Shown here in pieces: positions 24,653 to 33,500 of a stretch of 36,544 bases of DNA (positions are counted from its first letter, which is position 1; each line of letters opens with the position of its first letter). Under the pieces are notes generated by a model, which saw only the letters and a list, made by a program, of their open reading frames with translations, made no database searches and was not told where the DNA came from. Location of the stretch: NCBI GenBank assembly GCA_014381785.1, contig JACNKZ010000084.1, forward strand, positions 1 to 36,544, in the 5' to 3' direction. The DNA is from Kiritimatiellota bacterium. GTDB taxonomy: Bacteria; Verrucomicrobiota; Kiritimatiellia; Kiritimatiellales; Tichowtungiaceae. The translations under genes and the position numbers were made by a program.

Positions 24653-26424
24653 TGCACGCAAAACGCATTTTTTGGAAACTCTATCCCAGCTACCTGATTG
24701 TCACGTTGCTGTCTCTAACCGCCGTGTATGTTATCTCATCCACTGCAATCAATCGGTTCTTCGAACAGCAAATAGAGAAAAATCTAACGGAACAGGCCTG
24801 GTTGATTAAAGAGCAGGTGACCGCTCCGATGGTAACGCGTGAAATCGAAACCCTCAGTCGGTCCGCCGATACACTCAGCGCCAACTCGTCTGCCCGCATC
24901 ACACTGATTTTTCCCGACGGCATCGTGGCCGGTGATTCGGATAAGGCCAGCTCTGAAATGGGCAATCATCGCGACCGACCGGAAATCAAAGATGCGCTCG
25001 CAGGGCACGTCGGACAATCGCTGCGCTACAGCAACACACTGAAAAAAAACATGATGTATGTCGCGGTTCCGGTTTGGGTTGAGGGCCGGGTGATTGGAGT
25101 GGTCCGAACCTCCATGCCGATGACCGACATGGATCAGTTGATTGATTCCGTGCAGCACCGCATCACGTTCGGCGGACTGATCATCCTGTTTCTGGCCGCC
25201 GTGCTGAGCCTGATTGTTTCCCGGCGGATATCCCGTCCTCTTGAGCGCATTAAAGAGGGGGCCAAGCGGTTTGCCGACGGCGACTTTTCCTGTCGGCTGC
25301 ACACCATTGGATCCACAGAAATCACCTCCCTTGCCGAAACCATGAACCAAATGGCCGAACAGCTCGAAGACCGGCTACAAACCGTCATCAAGGAAAAGAA
25401 CCAGCGTGAGGCGGTTCTGTCCAGTATGGTTGAAGGCGTTCTGGCGGTGGATACCGACGGACACATCATCAGCCTCAATAAAGCCGCGGCGCGGTTTTTT
25501 CAGGTGATTCAGCCGGAAACCGCCAAAGGGCGCAGCATCGAAGAGGTCTTCCGGAACGTCAAACTGCAGAAATTCATCGGATCCGTTCTTAAAGGACAGG
25601 AAACCCTCGAGTGCGAGCTGACGGTTCAGCACAATGAGATTTATCACCTCCAGACCCGTGGCACCAACCTGCTGGGCGTGCAGGGCAAGCGCATCGGTGC
25701 TGTCGTTGTGTTTAACGATGTCTCCCGCCTGCGCCGCCTCGAAAACCTGCGCAGCGATTTTGTCGCCAATGTCTCGCACGAACTCAAAACCCCCATCACC
25801 TCCATCAAAGGCTTCATCGAAACGTTGCTCGACGGCGCAATGAACGATCCGGTCGAAGCGGATCGTTTTCTGAAAATTGTCGCCAAGCACGCCGACCGCT
25901 TAAATGCCATTATCGACGACCTGCTGATGCTCTCCCGGCTGGAGCAGGGCGGTAAAGAAGAGATGGAGATGCAGCAGGCCGGACTCGCCGGGTTGATGAG
26001 TTCCGCCGTCGAAGTTTGTGCTCATCGCGCCGAAAAAAAAGAGATCACCATTCAGGTCGAATGCCCCGACAACCTCTCTGCCAACGTCAACCCGCCACTG
26101 ATCGAACAGGCGCTGATCAACCTGATCGGCAACGCTGTTAAATACAGTGCGGAGGGAAAAACCGTTACCGTGCGCGCAGATCGCGAGCCGGATGGAATTA
26201 ACCTTTCAGTTACGGATCAGGGCTATGGTATTGCGTCCGAACATCTGGAACGGCTCTTTGAGCGCTTCTACCGCGTCGACAAAGGCCGTAGCCGCCAGGA
26301 GGGCGGCACCGGCCTCGGTCTCGCCATCGTCAAGCATATCGCGCAGGCCCACGGCGGAACCGTTTCGGTGAAAAGCACCTTTGGCAAAGGCTCCACCTTT
26401 TCCGTCTTTCTGCCAGCTTCTTGA
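24652..26424 (+). CDS. phoR: Phosphate sensor histidine kinase PhoR
   Basis: Inner-membrane sensor kinase, 590 residues: membrane segment at about 11-31, periplasmic sensor domain (about 32-170), second membrane segment (about 173-193), HAMP, a PAS domain (about 250-345), HisKA with the phosphorylated His376 (VSHELKTPITSIKGF) and HATPase_c with NLIGNAVKYS, DQGYGI and GGTGLGLAIVKH. The periplasmic loop is larger than in E. coli PhoR and resembles Firmicutes/Bacteroidetes types. Last gene of the operon; no terminator hairpin is obvious after it. Confidence 0.95.
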   Translation: MHAKRIFWKLYPSYLIVTLLSLTAVYVISSTAINRFFEQQIEKNLTEQAWLIKEQVTAPMVTREIETLSRSADTLSANSSARITLIFPDGIVAGDSDKASSEMGNHRDRPEIKDALAGHVGQSLRYSNTLKKNMMYVAVPVWVEGRVIGVVRTSMPMTDMDQLIDSVQHRITFGGLIILFLAAVLSLIVSRRISRPLERIKEGAKRFADGDFSCRLHTIGSTEITSLAETMNQMAEQLEDRLQTVIKEKNQREAVLSSMVEGVLAVDTDGHIISLNKAAARFFQVIQPETAKGRSIEEVFRNVKLQKFIGSVLKGQETLECELTVQHNEIYHLQTRGTNLLGVQGKRIGAVVVFNDVSRLRRLENLRSDFVANVSHELKTPITSIKGFIETLLDGAMNDPVEADRFLKIVAKHADRLNAIIDDLLMLSRLEQGGKEEMEMQQAGLAGLMSSAVEVCAHRAEKKEITIQVECPDNLSANVNPPLIEQALINLIGNAVKYSAEGKTVTVRADREPDGINLSVTDQGYGIASEHLERLFERFYRVDKGRSRQEGGTGLGLAIVKHIAQAHGGTVSVKSTFGKGSTFSVFLPAS

Positions 26425-26467
26425 TCCTTTTCAGTCACAAAACACACGGACGAGTCATCGTTCAAAT

Positions 26468-26493
26468 ATACTATACCTTTAAAGGTGCGGTAT
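26468..26493. promoter_or_regulatory. Palindrome centred on ACCTTTAAAGGT, 3' side of the ArsR-type gene
   Basis: 26-bp imperfect palindrome (arms ATAC.. and ..GTAT) ten bases beyond the end of the regulator fragment. Same family as 12001-12026 and 27277-27300. Its place after the gene is not that of an ordinary autoregulatory site. Confidence 0.6.
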
Positions 26494-26633
26494 ATTCCCT
26501 GGCTAGTGAACGGCGAGTTTCAGCAGGCATTGAGCCAGCATGGAATCCGGTTGGCGGAGCTGAAAAACCTTACCCTGTTTCTGAATAACACCTCGGTCGG
26601 ACAGGTTTTTCAGGTGCCGATTTAGAGGAGAAG

Positions 26634-26644
26634 AGGTCACACCC
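26634..26644. repeat. Target-site duplication, left
   Basis: AGGTCACACCC, identical to 26826-26836, immediately outside the terminal inverted repeat. Confidence 0.88.
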
Positions 26645-26825
26645 GAATGGCACTAAGTTAAGCTCGTTTCAACCAAATAACCTTCCCGTAGAGGCAACGG
26701 GAATACGAAGCTGAGCAATTAAAAAAGACCGTTATCGCAGAACGGATCAATCTTTCTTTCCTTCGTTATCTCCGTGTTTAAAACGGTTCCTGTTTGTTTC
26801 AAAACACCCTAACTTAGTGCCATTC
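26645..26825. mobile_element. 181-bp MITE
   Basis: Perfect 16-bp terminal inverted repeats GAATGGCACTAAGTTA (26645-26660) and its complement (26810-26825), flanked by an 11-bp direct repeat. No transposase inside; the only content is about 150 bases of unremarkable DNA. Target duplications of 10-12 bp are typical of the IS4 superfamily, so a parent IS of that type elsewhere in the genome is likely (inference). Confidence 0.9.
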
Positions 26826-26836
26826 AGGTCACACCC
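26826..26836. repeat. Target-site duplication, right
   Basis: AGGTCACACCC, matches the left copy. Its complement contains the TGA that now ends the upstream half of the ArsR-type gene. Confidence 0.88.
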
Positions 26837-27276
26837 GTTTTTTAAGTAATGAATCAACGGCTTCATCAGAGGCCGCTAAACACCGGGCAATTTGAATGCG
26901 ACGGTCATGAGTAAAGGCGGTTGCATCATGGATGATCGTCTCAAATGAGACCTCGTCATCATGACAACGTTTGAGTACAGGGATAAGGGTTTTGACGAAG
27001 AGGGGTTCGGGCCGACCAGTCGGCTTATAAAAAACCTTCAGCTTGCCGCGCTTCCGGATAATCAGTTCTTTTGCAGCCAGTTCCCGTAATTGATTACTGG
27101 CATTGGGTTCACTGATCCCCGTGTAAATTGCTACCTCACGGACACAGAGTTCCTCATCTTCAAACACATTCCACAAAAGCTGAAGCCGGGTTGAATGGGC
27201 AAGGGTTCTGCACATCTGACTGGCGGCTGTTTGAGGAGTACGCATAGGATTGCCTTCCTGTCTGTCACATCTCCTA

Positions 27277-27300
27277 TACAAAACCTTTAAAGGCATGGTT
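27277..27300. promoter_or_regulatory. Palindrome centred on CCTTTAAAGG, 5' side of the ArsR-type gene
   Basis: Core CCTTTAAAGG at 27284-27293, with an AACC/GGTT outer pair. It lies 32-55 bases upstream of the preferred start of the ArsR-type gene, the place of an autoregulatory operator. Confidence 0.6.
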
Positions 27301-27356
27301 TTTTAGAAAATAATCAACAGTGCAGAAAACTCCTTTTAGGGGATAAAAAACGAACG

Positions 27357-27375
27357 TTTTCCAGAGGTTGGAAAA
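27357..27375. repeat. TTTTCCAA-type palindrome
   Basis: TTTTCC-AGAGGT-TGGAAAA, 30 bases before the NFACT-R gene, in intergenic DNA. Confidence 0.7.
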
Positions 27376-27404
27376 GCTCTGACGGCCTGCTACAGTTATC
27401 TTCT

Positions 27405-27794
27405 ATGAAAAAACAACCTCCAGAACCCGATGTGTGGAAATATGACCTCGCAAACGGATGGGAGGCGCTGGCCGGGCGCACCGATGACGACAACGATTGC
27501 CTCAGCCTGAAAACCGCAGCGCCGAACGACCTCTGGTTCCATGTGCACGGCCTACCCGGCAGTCATGTGATCCTGCGCGGGCCGGAAAGCGAAAAAGCCG
27601 ACCCCGCCACCATTAAAGCCGCCGCGGCTATCGCGGCCTGGCACAGCAAGGCGCGTAATGCCGGCACCGTTCCGGTCTCCTGCACCGAAGCGAAGCACGT
27701 TTCCAAGCCGCGCGGTGCCAAACCCGGCACCGTCCACATCAAACGCGAAAAAACCATCAAAGTGCGCCCCGCGCTCCCAGATCCGCCTGCCTGA
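27405..27794 (+). CDS. Stand-alone NFACT-R (DUF814) domain protein
   Basis: A 129-residue protein made almost only of the NFACT-R RNA-binding domain: NDLWFHVHGLPGSHVILRG near residues 45-63, then a helix with AAAIAAWHSKARN and a final KPRGAKPGTVHIKREKTI strand. In RqcH/Rqc2/Fbp proteins this domain lies at the C-terminus and helps bind stalled 50S subunits with peptidyl-tRNA. Here the NFACT-N and coiled-coil parts are absent, so it cannot act as a full RqcH. It precedes the ABC-F gene by 108 bases on the same strand; a link to ribosome rescue is inference. No clear ribosome site. Confidence 0.85.
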   Translation: MKKQPPEPDVWKYDLANGWEALAGRTDDDNDCLSLKTAAPNDLWFHVHGLPGSHVILRGPESEKADPATIKAAAAIAAWHSKARNAGTVPVSCTEAKHVSKPRGAKPGTVHIKREKTIKVRPALPDPPA

Positions 27795-27902
27795 TTTTCA
27801 AACAATGAGAACTGGCCGGTGCTTTTGACTTTCACCTTGTTCATTAATCCGTAAGCTCCCGCCCTTCGACTTTTCGACCCCAGACATTTAGACTCTTCTC
27901 CC

Positions 27903-29855
27903 ATGATTGATTTCATCCAGGTCAGCAAACGCTTCGGCACCCAGGAGGTGCTCGATAAGGTCTCGTTCCGCGTCAACGCGGGCGAGCATGTGGGGGTGGT
28001 CGGCCCCAACGGGGCGGGCAAAAGCACCATTTTCAGCCTGATCACTGACGAGCTGTCCACCGACAGCGGCGAGGTGTCGCTGCCGAAAAATGTGCGGATC
28101 GGCCATTTGCACCAGCAACTGCATGCCCACGCGCAGGACGGCTCCGTACTGGACTACACCACCAATGCCATCCCGGAGCTCAAAACCATTGAGGCGGAAA
28201 TTTATAAGCTGGAGCACGATCTTCTGGAGGCTTCCGGCGCGGAGCAGGAACACAAGCTCCACCGGCTGGGTGATCTGCAGCACGACTTTGAACACCTCGG
28301 CGGCTACGACATGAAAGCGCGCGCCGAAGCCGCCCTGAGCGGATTGGGTTTTAAAGAGAGCGAATTCGGCAACCCGTTTCGGTCGTTCAGCGGCGGCTGG
28401 CAGATGCGCGCCGAGCTGGTGCGCACGCTGATTGCTCAGCCCGACGTCCTGATGCTCGACGAACCGTCCAACTATCTCGACCTGCCGGCGGTGGAATGGC
28501 TCCAGCGCTTTCTGCGCGGCTTCGACGGCACCATGCTGCTCATTTCGCATGACCGCTACCTGCTCGAAAGCCTCACCGACCGCACGCTCGAAATCAGCGG
28601 CGGGCGGGTGGTTAAATATACCGGCGGCTACACCTACTATCTCAAAGAGCGCGAACAGCGTCATGCGCAGCAGGCCGCCGCCTACCGCAACTATGTGGAG
28701 CAAAAAGAGCACCTCGAACGTTTTATTAACCGCTTCCGCGCTAAAGCCTCCAAAGCCTCCCTCGTGCAGAGCCGCATCAAAATGCTAGAAAAGCTCGATG
28801 TGGTGCGTCAGCCCGCATCCGGCAACAGCCTTTCCAAACTCCGGATTCCGCCGCCGCCGCACTGCGGCGCGCAGATCATGTCGGTCGACAACATGAGCTT
28901 TTCCTACGACGAACAGCGATGGATTCTGCGCGACGTCAGTCTCGACATCGGCCACGGACAGAAAATCGCGTTGGTCGGCTTTAACGGCATGGGAAAAACC
29001 ACGCTGCTGCGCGTGCTGGCCGGCGCACTGACCCCGCAGGAAGGAACCCTGCGCATGGGCCATAAAGTGGTGCTCGGTTATCAATCGCAGGACTTCGCCG
29101 AAACCATGCCGCCCAACCAAACCCTTTTGGAAATTGTCCGCTCGGCCAACTCCGCCGTGCAGGAACGCGATGTGCGCGGACTGCTCGGCTCCTTCGGCTT
29201 TCCCGGCGACGCGGTCAACAAACGCTCCGGCGTGCTCAGCGGGGGCGAAAAAATCCGCCTGGCCTTTGCCCGCATTTTTATCAATCCGCCCAACTTCCTG
29301 CTGCTCGACGAACCGACCACCAACCTCGACATTCAGGGGCGCGAAGCGCTGGAAAACGCCATCCGCGACTACAAGGGCACCGTCTGCTTTGTCAGTCATG
29401 ACGTCGCCTTTGTGCGCGGCGCGGCCGACCACATCATTTCCGTCGCCGACACCGCCGTTACCGAATTCCCCGGCGGCTACGATTACTACTTGGAGAAGAT
29501 GGGGCAGCTTGAAACTGGCCCCGAAGTCTCGGGGTCCGCCAAAGGCGGAAATGTCAAAAGTCAGAAGTCCTCCCCAACCCTGAACTCTGTGGCTCAAGCT
29601 CCGGTTCTTTCTGTTAATCCCAAAGAAGCCCGCAGGCTCCGCGCGCTCGAACGCGAGGCGCAGCAGAGCCTCAAAAAGCTGGAAACCGAAATGCACAAGC
29701 TGCAGGCCGAACAGCAGGTCTTAAATGAACAGATGGCCTCCGGTGATCCCGACCTGGATTATGCCGCCCTCGGCATTCAGCTTGCGCAGATCAACAAAAA
29801 ACTCAACGCCGCGGAAGCGCACTGGCTCGAAGAAGCCGACCGGCTGGGGGCTTGA
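27903..29855 (+). CDS. ABC-F family ATPase (Uup/EttA-like)
   Basis: A 650-residue soluble tandem ATPase of the ABC-F class, which acts on ribosomes. First domain: GPNGAGKST, FSGGWQMRAEL, LMLDEPSNYLDL. Second: GFNGMGKTT, LSGGEKIRLAF, LLLDEPTTNLD. The P-site tRNA interaction linker (residues about 245-300, with RHAQQAAAYRNYVEQKEHLER) lies between, and a C-terminal coiled coil (residues about 580-645) follows as in Uup. Subfamily not certain. Between the second ATPase and the coiled coil (residues about 537-575) is a low-complexity linker whose DNA at 29519-29549 consists of two perfect hairpins. ATG 27903; the upstream site is weak. Confidence 0.94.
   Translation: MIDFIQVSKRFGTQEVLDKVSFRVNAGEHVGVVGPNGAGKSTIFSLITDELSTDSGEVSLPKNVRIGHLHQQLHAHAQDGSVLDYTTNAIPELKTIEAEIYKLEHDLLEASGAEQEHKLHRLGDLQHDFEHLGGYDMKARAEAALSGLGFKESEFGNPFRSFSGGWQMRAELVRTLIAQPDVLMLDEPSNYLDLPAVEWLQRFLRGFDGTMLLISHDRYLLESLTDRTLEISGGRVVKYTGGYTYYLKEREQRHAQQAAAYRNYVEQKEHLERFINRFRAKASKASLVQSRIKMLEKLDVVRQPASGNSLSKLRIPPPPHCGAQIMSVDNMSFSYDEQRWILRDVSLDIGHGQKIALVGFNGMGKTTLLRVLAGALTPQEGTLRMGHKVVLGYQSQDFAETMPPNQTLLEIVRSANSAVQERDVRGLLGSFGFPGDAVNKRSGVLSGGEKIRLAFARIFINPPNFLLLDEPTTNLDIQGREALENAIRDYKGTVCFVSHDVAFVRGAADHIISVADTAVTEFPGGYDYYLEKMGQLETGPEVSGSAKGGNVKSQKSSPTLNSVAQAPVLSVNPKEARRLRALEREAQQSLKKLETEMHKLQAEQQVLNEQMASGDPDLDYAALGIQLAQINKKLNAAEAHWLEEADRLGA
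29519..29549. repeat. Two perfect hairpins in the ABC-F linker
   Basis: CCCCGAAGTCTCGGGG (29519-29534) directly followed by TCCGCC-AAA-GGCGGA (29535-29549), then repeat-like ATGTCAAAAGTCAGAAG. This looks like intergenic repeat DNA taken into the coding frame. Confidence 0.65.
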
Positions 29856-29857
29856 TC

Positions 29858-30478
29858 ATGAATCCGTTTGCATCCAGTCGCCTGAGTGAAATTTATGACG
29901 GGTTCGCTCCGGAATACGATCGGGGTCGGGCACTGTTTGACAATCAGTCGCAACTCGCGATGCTGGCGGAATGTATTCCGGGTTCAGCCGATGTGCTGGA
30001 TGTCGGTTGCGGATCTGGAATGCCGGTTTTAAATTTTTCCCCCGAACGGGGCGATCGGGTGACGGGCGCCGATATCTCCCCCGCAATGCTGGCATTGGCC
30101 GCACAGCACGTTCCGGCGGCGCAGTTGATTCAGGCAGACAGTGCCGAACTGAATTTTAACGAAAAGTCCTTTGATTTGATTGTCTCGTTCTACTCCCTGT
30201 TTCATCTTGAAGTGGAGCGCCAGCTACAGGCATTTGCCCGGTTTTTCGGCATGCTTCGCCCGGAAGGGTTGGCCTGTTTTACACTCGCCTCGGAAAAATA
30301 TACCGGTGCGCTCGAATTCTGTGGAACGAAAGTTTTCGCAGGCGTGGAGTTGCCATACGGCCACATCACTCCTGCGGCTTATCGCGAACATCTGGAAGAG
30401 ATGGGGTTCACCATCGAGTCGATTGAACATCGAACCATCGGCGGAGAAACCATGCTCTGGGTTCTCGTGAAAAAATAA
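29858..30478 (+). CDS. Class I SAM-dependent methyltransferase
   Basis: A 206-residue methyltransferase of the UbiE/Tam-like fold. Motif I DVLDVGCGSGMPVL, motif II GADISPAMLALAAQHV, an acidic residue in LIQADSAELNF and motif IV-like SFDLIVSFYSLFHL bind SAM. Substrate unknown; the same fold methylates small molecules, tRNA or proteins. It starts right after the ABC-F stop (ATG 29858; a TTG at 29852 overlaps it), so the two are translationally coupled. Its 3' end carries a TTTTCC-TGACAT-TGGAAAA palindrome at 30492-30512. Confidence 0.9.
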   Translation: MNPFASSRLSEIYDGFAPEYDRGRALFDNQSQLAMLAECIPGSADVLDVGCGSGMPVLNFSPERGDRVTGADISPAMLALAAQHVPAAQLIQADSAELNFNEKSFDLIVSFYSLFHLEVERQLQAFARFFGMLRPEGLACFTLASEKYTGALEFCGTKVFAGVELPYGHITPAAYREHLEEMGFTIESIEHRTIGGETMLWVLVKK

Positions 30479-30491
30479 AACCGGCGTTCCG

Positions 30492-30512
30492 TTTTTCCTG
30501 ACATTGGAAAAA
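30492..30512. repeat. TTTTCC-type palindrome between convergent genes
   Basis: TTTTTCC-TGACATT-GGAAAAA just before the stop of the minus-strand hrpA. It may work as a bidirectional terminator. Confidence 0.65.
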
Positions 30513-33500
30513 TTATGCACCCTTATGCAAGGAGTGGAACTTTTTGTCGAGGCGCTTGGCGGAGATTTTTCCGTCGGTTCGCACTTCGGGCGCGAAGCGG
30601 TTGATGCGGAATTCTTCGAGCATCATTGCCATCTCTAACAAGTCGTAGGCCGCGGCGAGGTTGGCGTTGGCGAGCAGCTCTTCTGTGAGCCGGTTTTGGT
30701 AAGGCTCAATTTCTTCCATCTTGCTTTTGTCGGCCGACGGATTGTTTCCGAGGCGTTCGATGCGAATGAGGAGGGCGCGCAGATAGCGCGGGAGGCGGCT
30801 GAAAACATCTTCCGTTCTGAGAAAGCCGGGGCGGAAGAGATAGTCGAGTTGAAATTCAATATCCTCGCGGGCCGCGGCGGGCAGGCCGTCGAGTTTTTCA
30901 ATCACTTTTTGACGCTGTTCAATCAGCGTTTCGATTTCGACGGCCAGTTCGGCAACGGTGGCATAGAGCTCGCCGCGCGCGTTGGCGGCGCGGGCGGTGA
31001 AGGTGGGTTCGTCGCGGATCTCATCGCCGAGCGCGGTGACGATAGCGATATCGAGCAGGTCGTCGGCAAAATGTTCGTCGATGGTGTGCAGGGTGAGCCG
31101 GAGCAACGGGTTAAGCGGCAGGCGGTTGGCAACAATTTCCACCTGATCGGCCTGAACGATGCGGAAGAGGCGGGCCAGTCCGGCGCGGTGGGTGTAGCGT
31201 GCATCGACCTCGCTGAGGAACACGCGAACGCCGATGCTGGAGGTTTTGGCGCAGAGTGCGGGATAGCCTTGTGTTTGCTGGGGGCCGTCGGCGGTTACTT
31301 GCATGGGGAGGTCGTTTGTCGGCCAACTGGTTTTGGCCGGCCGCTCCCATTGGGCGAAGGCGGCTTCGGCTCCGCTGCGGTGGAGAGTCTGCCGCTGCCG
31401 GTCGGAGATGGCCGAGTGAACTTCAACGATCTCTTCGCCGTTGGTTTCGACGATTTTCATCTGAAGGTGCGCGGGAAGCGCGGCTGGGTTGAAGTCGTTT
31501 TCGTCGACGGGCAGGTCGTAGTTTTTTTGCAGGAACTGCGAAAGCGCTACGGTTAACGGCACTTGAACCATACCTTGCAAGGTATGGTTGAAATTTTTTA
31601 CCGTTTGGTCGATGGGCTGGATGCGGGTGCGCAGGGTTTTGGGCAGCGTGCGCAGAAGGGCGCCGACTTTTTCTTCGAGGCGGCCGGGAACGAGCCAGTC
31701 GGTTGCCCCCTCCGGGATGAGGTTGAGTTTGTCGCTGGGGCAGAGCACGGCAACGCCGTCGAGTTCGTCGCCGGGTTCAAAGGTGTAGTGCAGGGGGAAG
31801 GAATGATCGCCGAAAGAGATGCGGTCGGGGAAGTCGGCTGCGGAGAGCTCGTCGAGCTGCGGGAAGAGGGCGTCTTCTTTGCGCATGGCGATGCGCGCGT
31901 TGGTTTTGCGAATCCATTTTTCCAAGGTTGGGACGGAATAAACATCTTTCGGGAGAGTGCGGTCGAAGTGGCGGAAGATGGCTTCGGTGTCGAGAAAGGC
32001 GCCGGGGCGACGCAGTTTTTCTTCCATTTCGTTGATTTCGTCGAGCATGGTCCGGTGGAGTTTAAGCCAGCCGCCGTTGGTGCGCAGGTTGCCGGGCACC
32101 ATGCCGTCGCGGATGAAAATTTCGCGCGCCGCGGCGGGGTTGACGGGGCCGAAGTGGACGCGCCGTTCGTCGACCAGTTGCAGGCCGCCGGACATGATGG
32201 ATTCTTTGGCGTAGACGAAGCCGTTGTCGGCATTCCAGTTCGGGCTTTTATAAACCTTTTTGCAGAGATGCGGCGCGACCTGCTCGACCCATGCCGGGTC
32301 GATTCCGGCGGCGATGCGCGCGTAGAGGCGGGTGGTTTCAACCAGCGCAAAGGTCATGATCCATTCGGGCGGCTTTTTGAAGAGTGCCGAGCCGGGGAAG
32401 ATGAAAAAGTGGCGGTCGCGCGCGCCGGCAAATTCTGCGGTCTCGCCTTTGAGGCCGATGTTGGCCGGCAAGCCCGCCAGCAGACTTCGGTGAATGAGGT
32501 CGGAGTGTGCATGTTGAGCTTGCTGTTTCGATGGTCGTAATTGCTGCGCGAGTTCTCGCCGCAGGTTGGTCCATTCCTGGATGCGGCGGTAGTTGATGAA
32601 GTTGTTGCTGCACAGTCGCCGCCGTTTGCCTTGCGAGATTCCGGAATCCCGCTCCCTTTCGATAAAGTTCCACAGGTTGAGGATGGTGAGGAAGTCGGAG
32701 GCGGGATCGACCCACTGTTTATGGGCGAGGTCGGCGGCGTCGGCTTTTTCGGCGGGGCGTTCGCGAACGTCCTGAATGGAGAGGAAGGCGACGAGGGTGA
32801 GCACTTCGTCGAGCGCGCCTTCGGTTTTTGCCTGAAGGAGCATGCGTGCGAGGTGCGGATCGACGGGGAAGGCGGATATTTCGCGGCCGATCGGGGTGAG
32901 GCGCCGATGCTCGTCAATGGCGCCGATGTCGTAGAGCGATTTATAGCCTTCGTTCACGAGTGCGGATTGCGGCGGGTCGATCAAGGGGAACTCTTCGATG
33001 GGCGGCAGGCGCAGGATGTCCATTTGCAGGATAACGCCCGCGAGTGAGGTGCGGCGGATTTCGGGGTCGGTGTATTGCGGGCTGCCGTCGAGCGTTTCCT
33101 GGTCGTAGAGATAGATGCAGATGCCGTCGGTGACGCGTCCGCAGCGTCCGCGCCGCTGGCGGGCGCTGGCCTGCGAAACCTGCTCGATTTGCAAGCGCTG
33201 CACCTGTGTGCGCGGGTTGTAGCGGCTGAGCCGCACCTGCCCCGAGTCGATCACGTAGTGGATGCCGGGGATCGTGATGGAGGTTTCTGCCACGTTGGTG
33301 GCCAGGATGATGCGCCGCCGCCCGCCGACCTTAAAAACGCGCTGCTGTTCGCTCATGCTGAGCCGCCCGAAAAGCGGCAGGATTTCGGTGCCGGCCCACT
33401 GTTGGCCCTCCAGTTTTTTGGCGGCATCGCGGATCTCCCGCTCGCCGGGCAGGAAAACCAGCACGTCGCCGGAGTCGTCAACGTCCGAAATCCAGCGCAT

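Larger units (their letters stand above)
26503..27245 (-). pseudogene. Two-HTH ArsR-type regulator, split by a MITE and frameshifted
   Basis: The 5' part (26829-27245) encodes an ArsR-type winged helix (AHSTRLQLLWNVFEDEELC, SEPNASNQLRELAAKELI, KLKVFYKP) and a linker ending AASDEAVDSLLKKRV then stop. Beyond the MITE, 26503-26633 in another frame reads TGVTSSPLNRHLKNLSDRGV, then KQGKVFQLR and LLKLAVH: a second winged helix. Joining them needs removal of the 181-bp MITE with one target copy, and one extra A in an A6 run (minus strand, 26838-26843); the result reads LLKKTGVTSSPLNRHLK. I believe the intact family has both domains in one chain. ATG 27245 is preferred (AGGAAGG upstream) over ATG 27296, which lies inside a palindrome. 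A truncated one-HTH protein could still be made. Confidence 0.75.
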
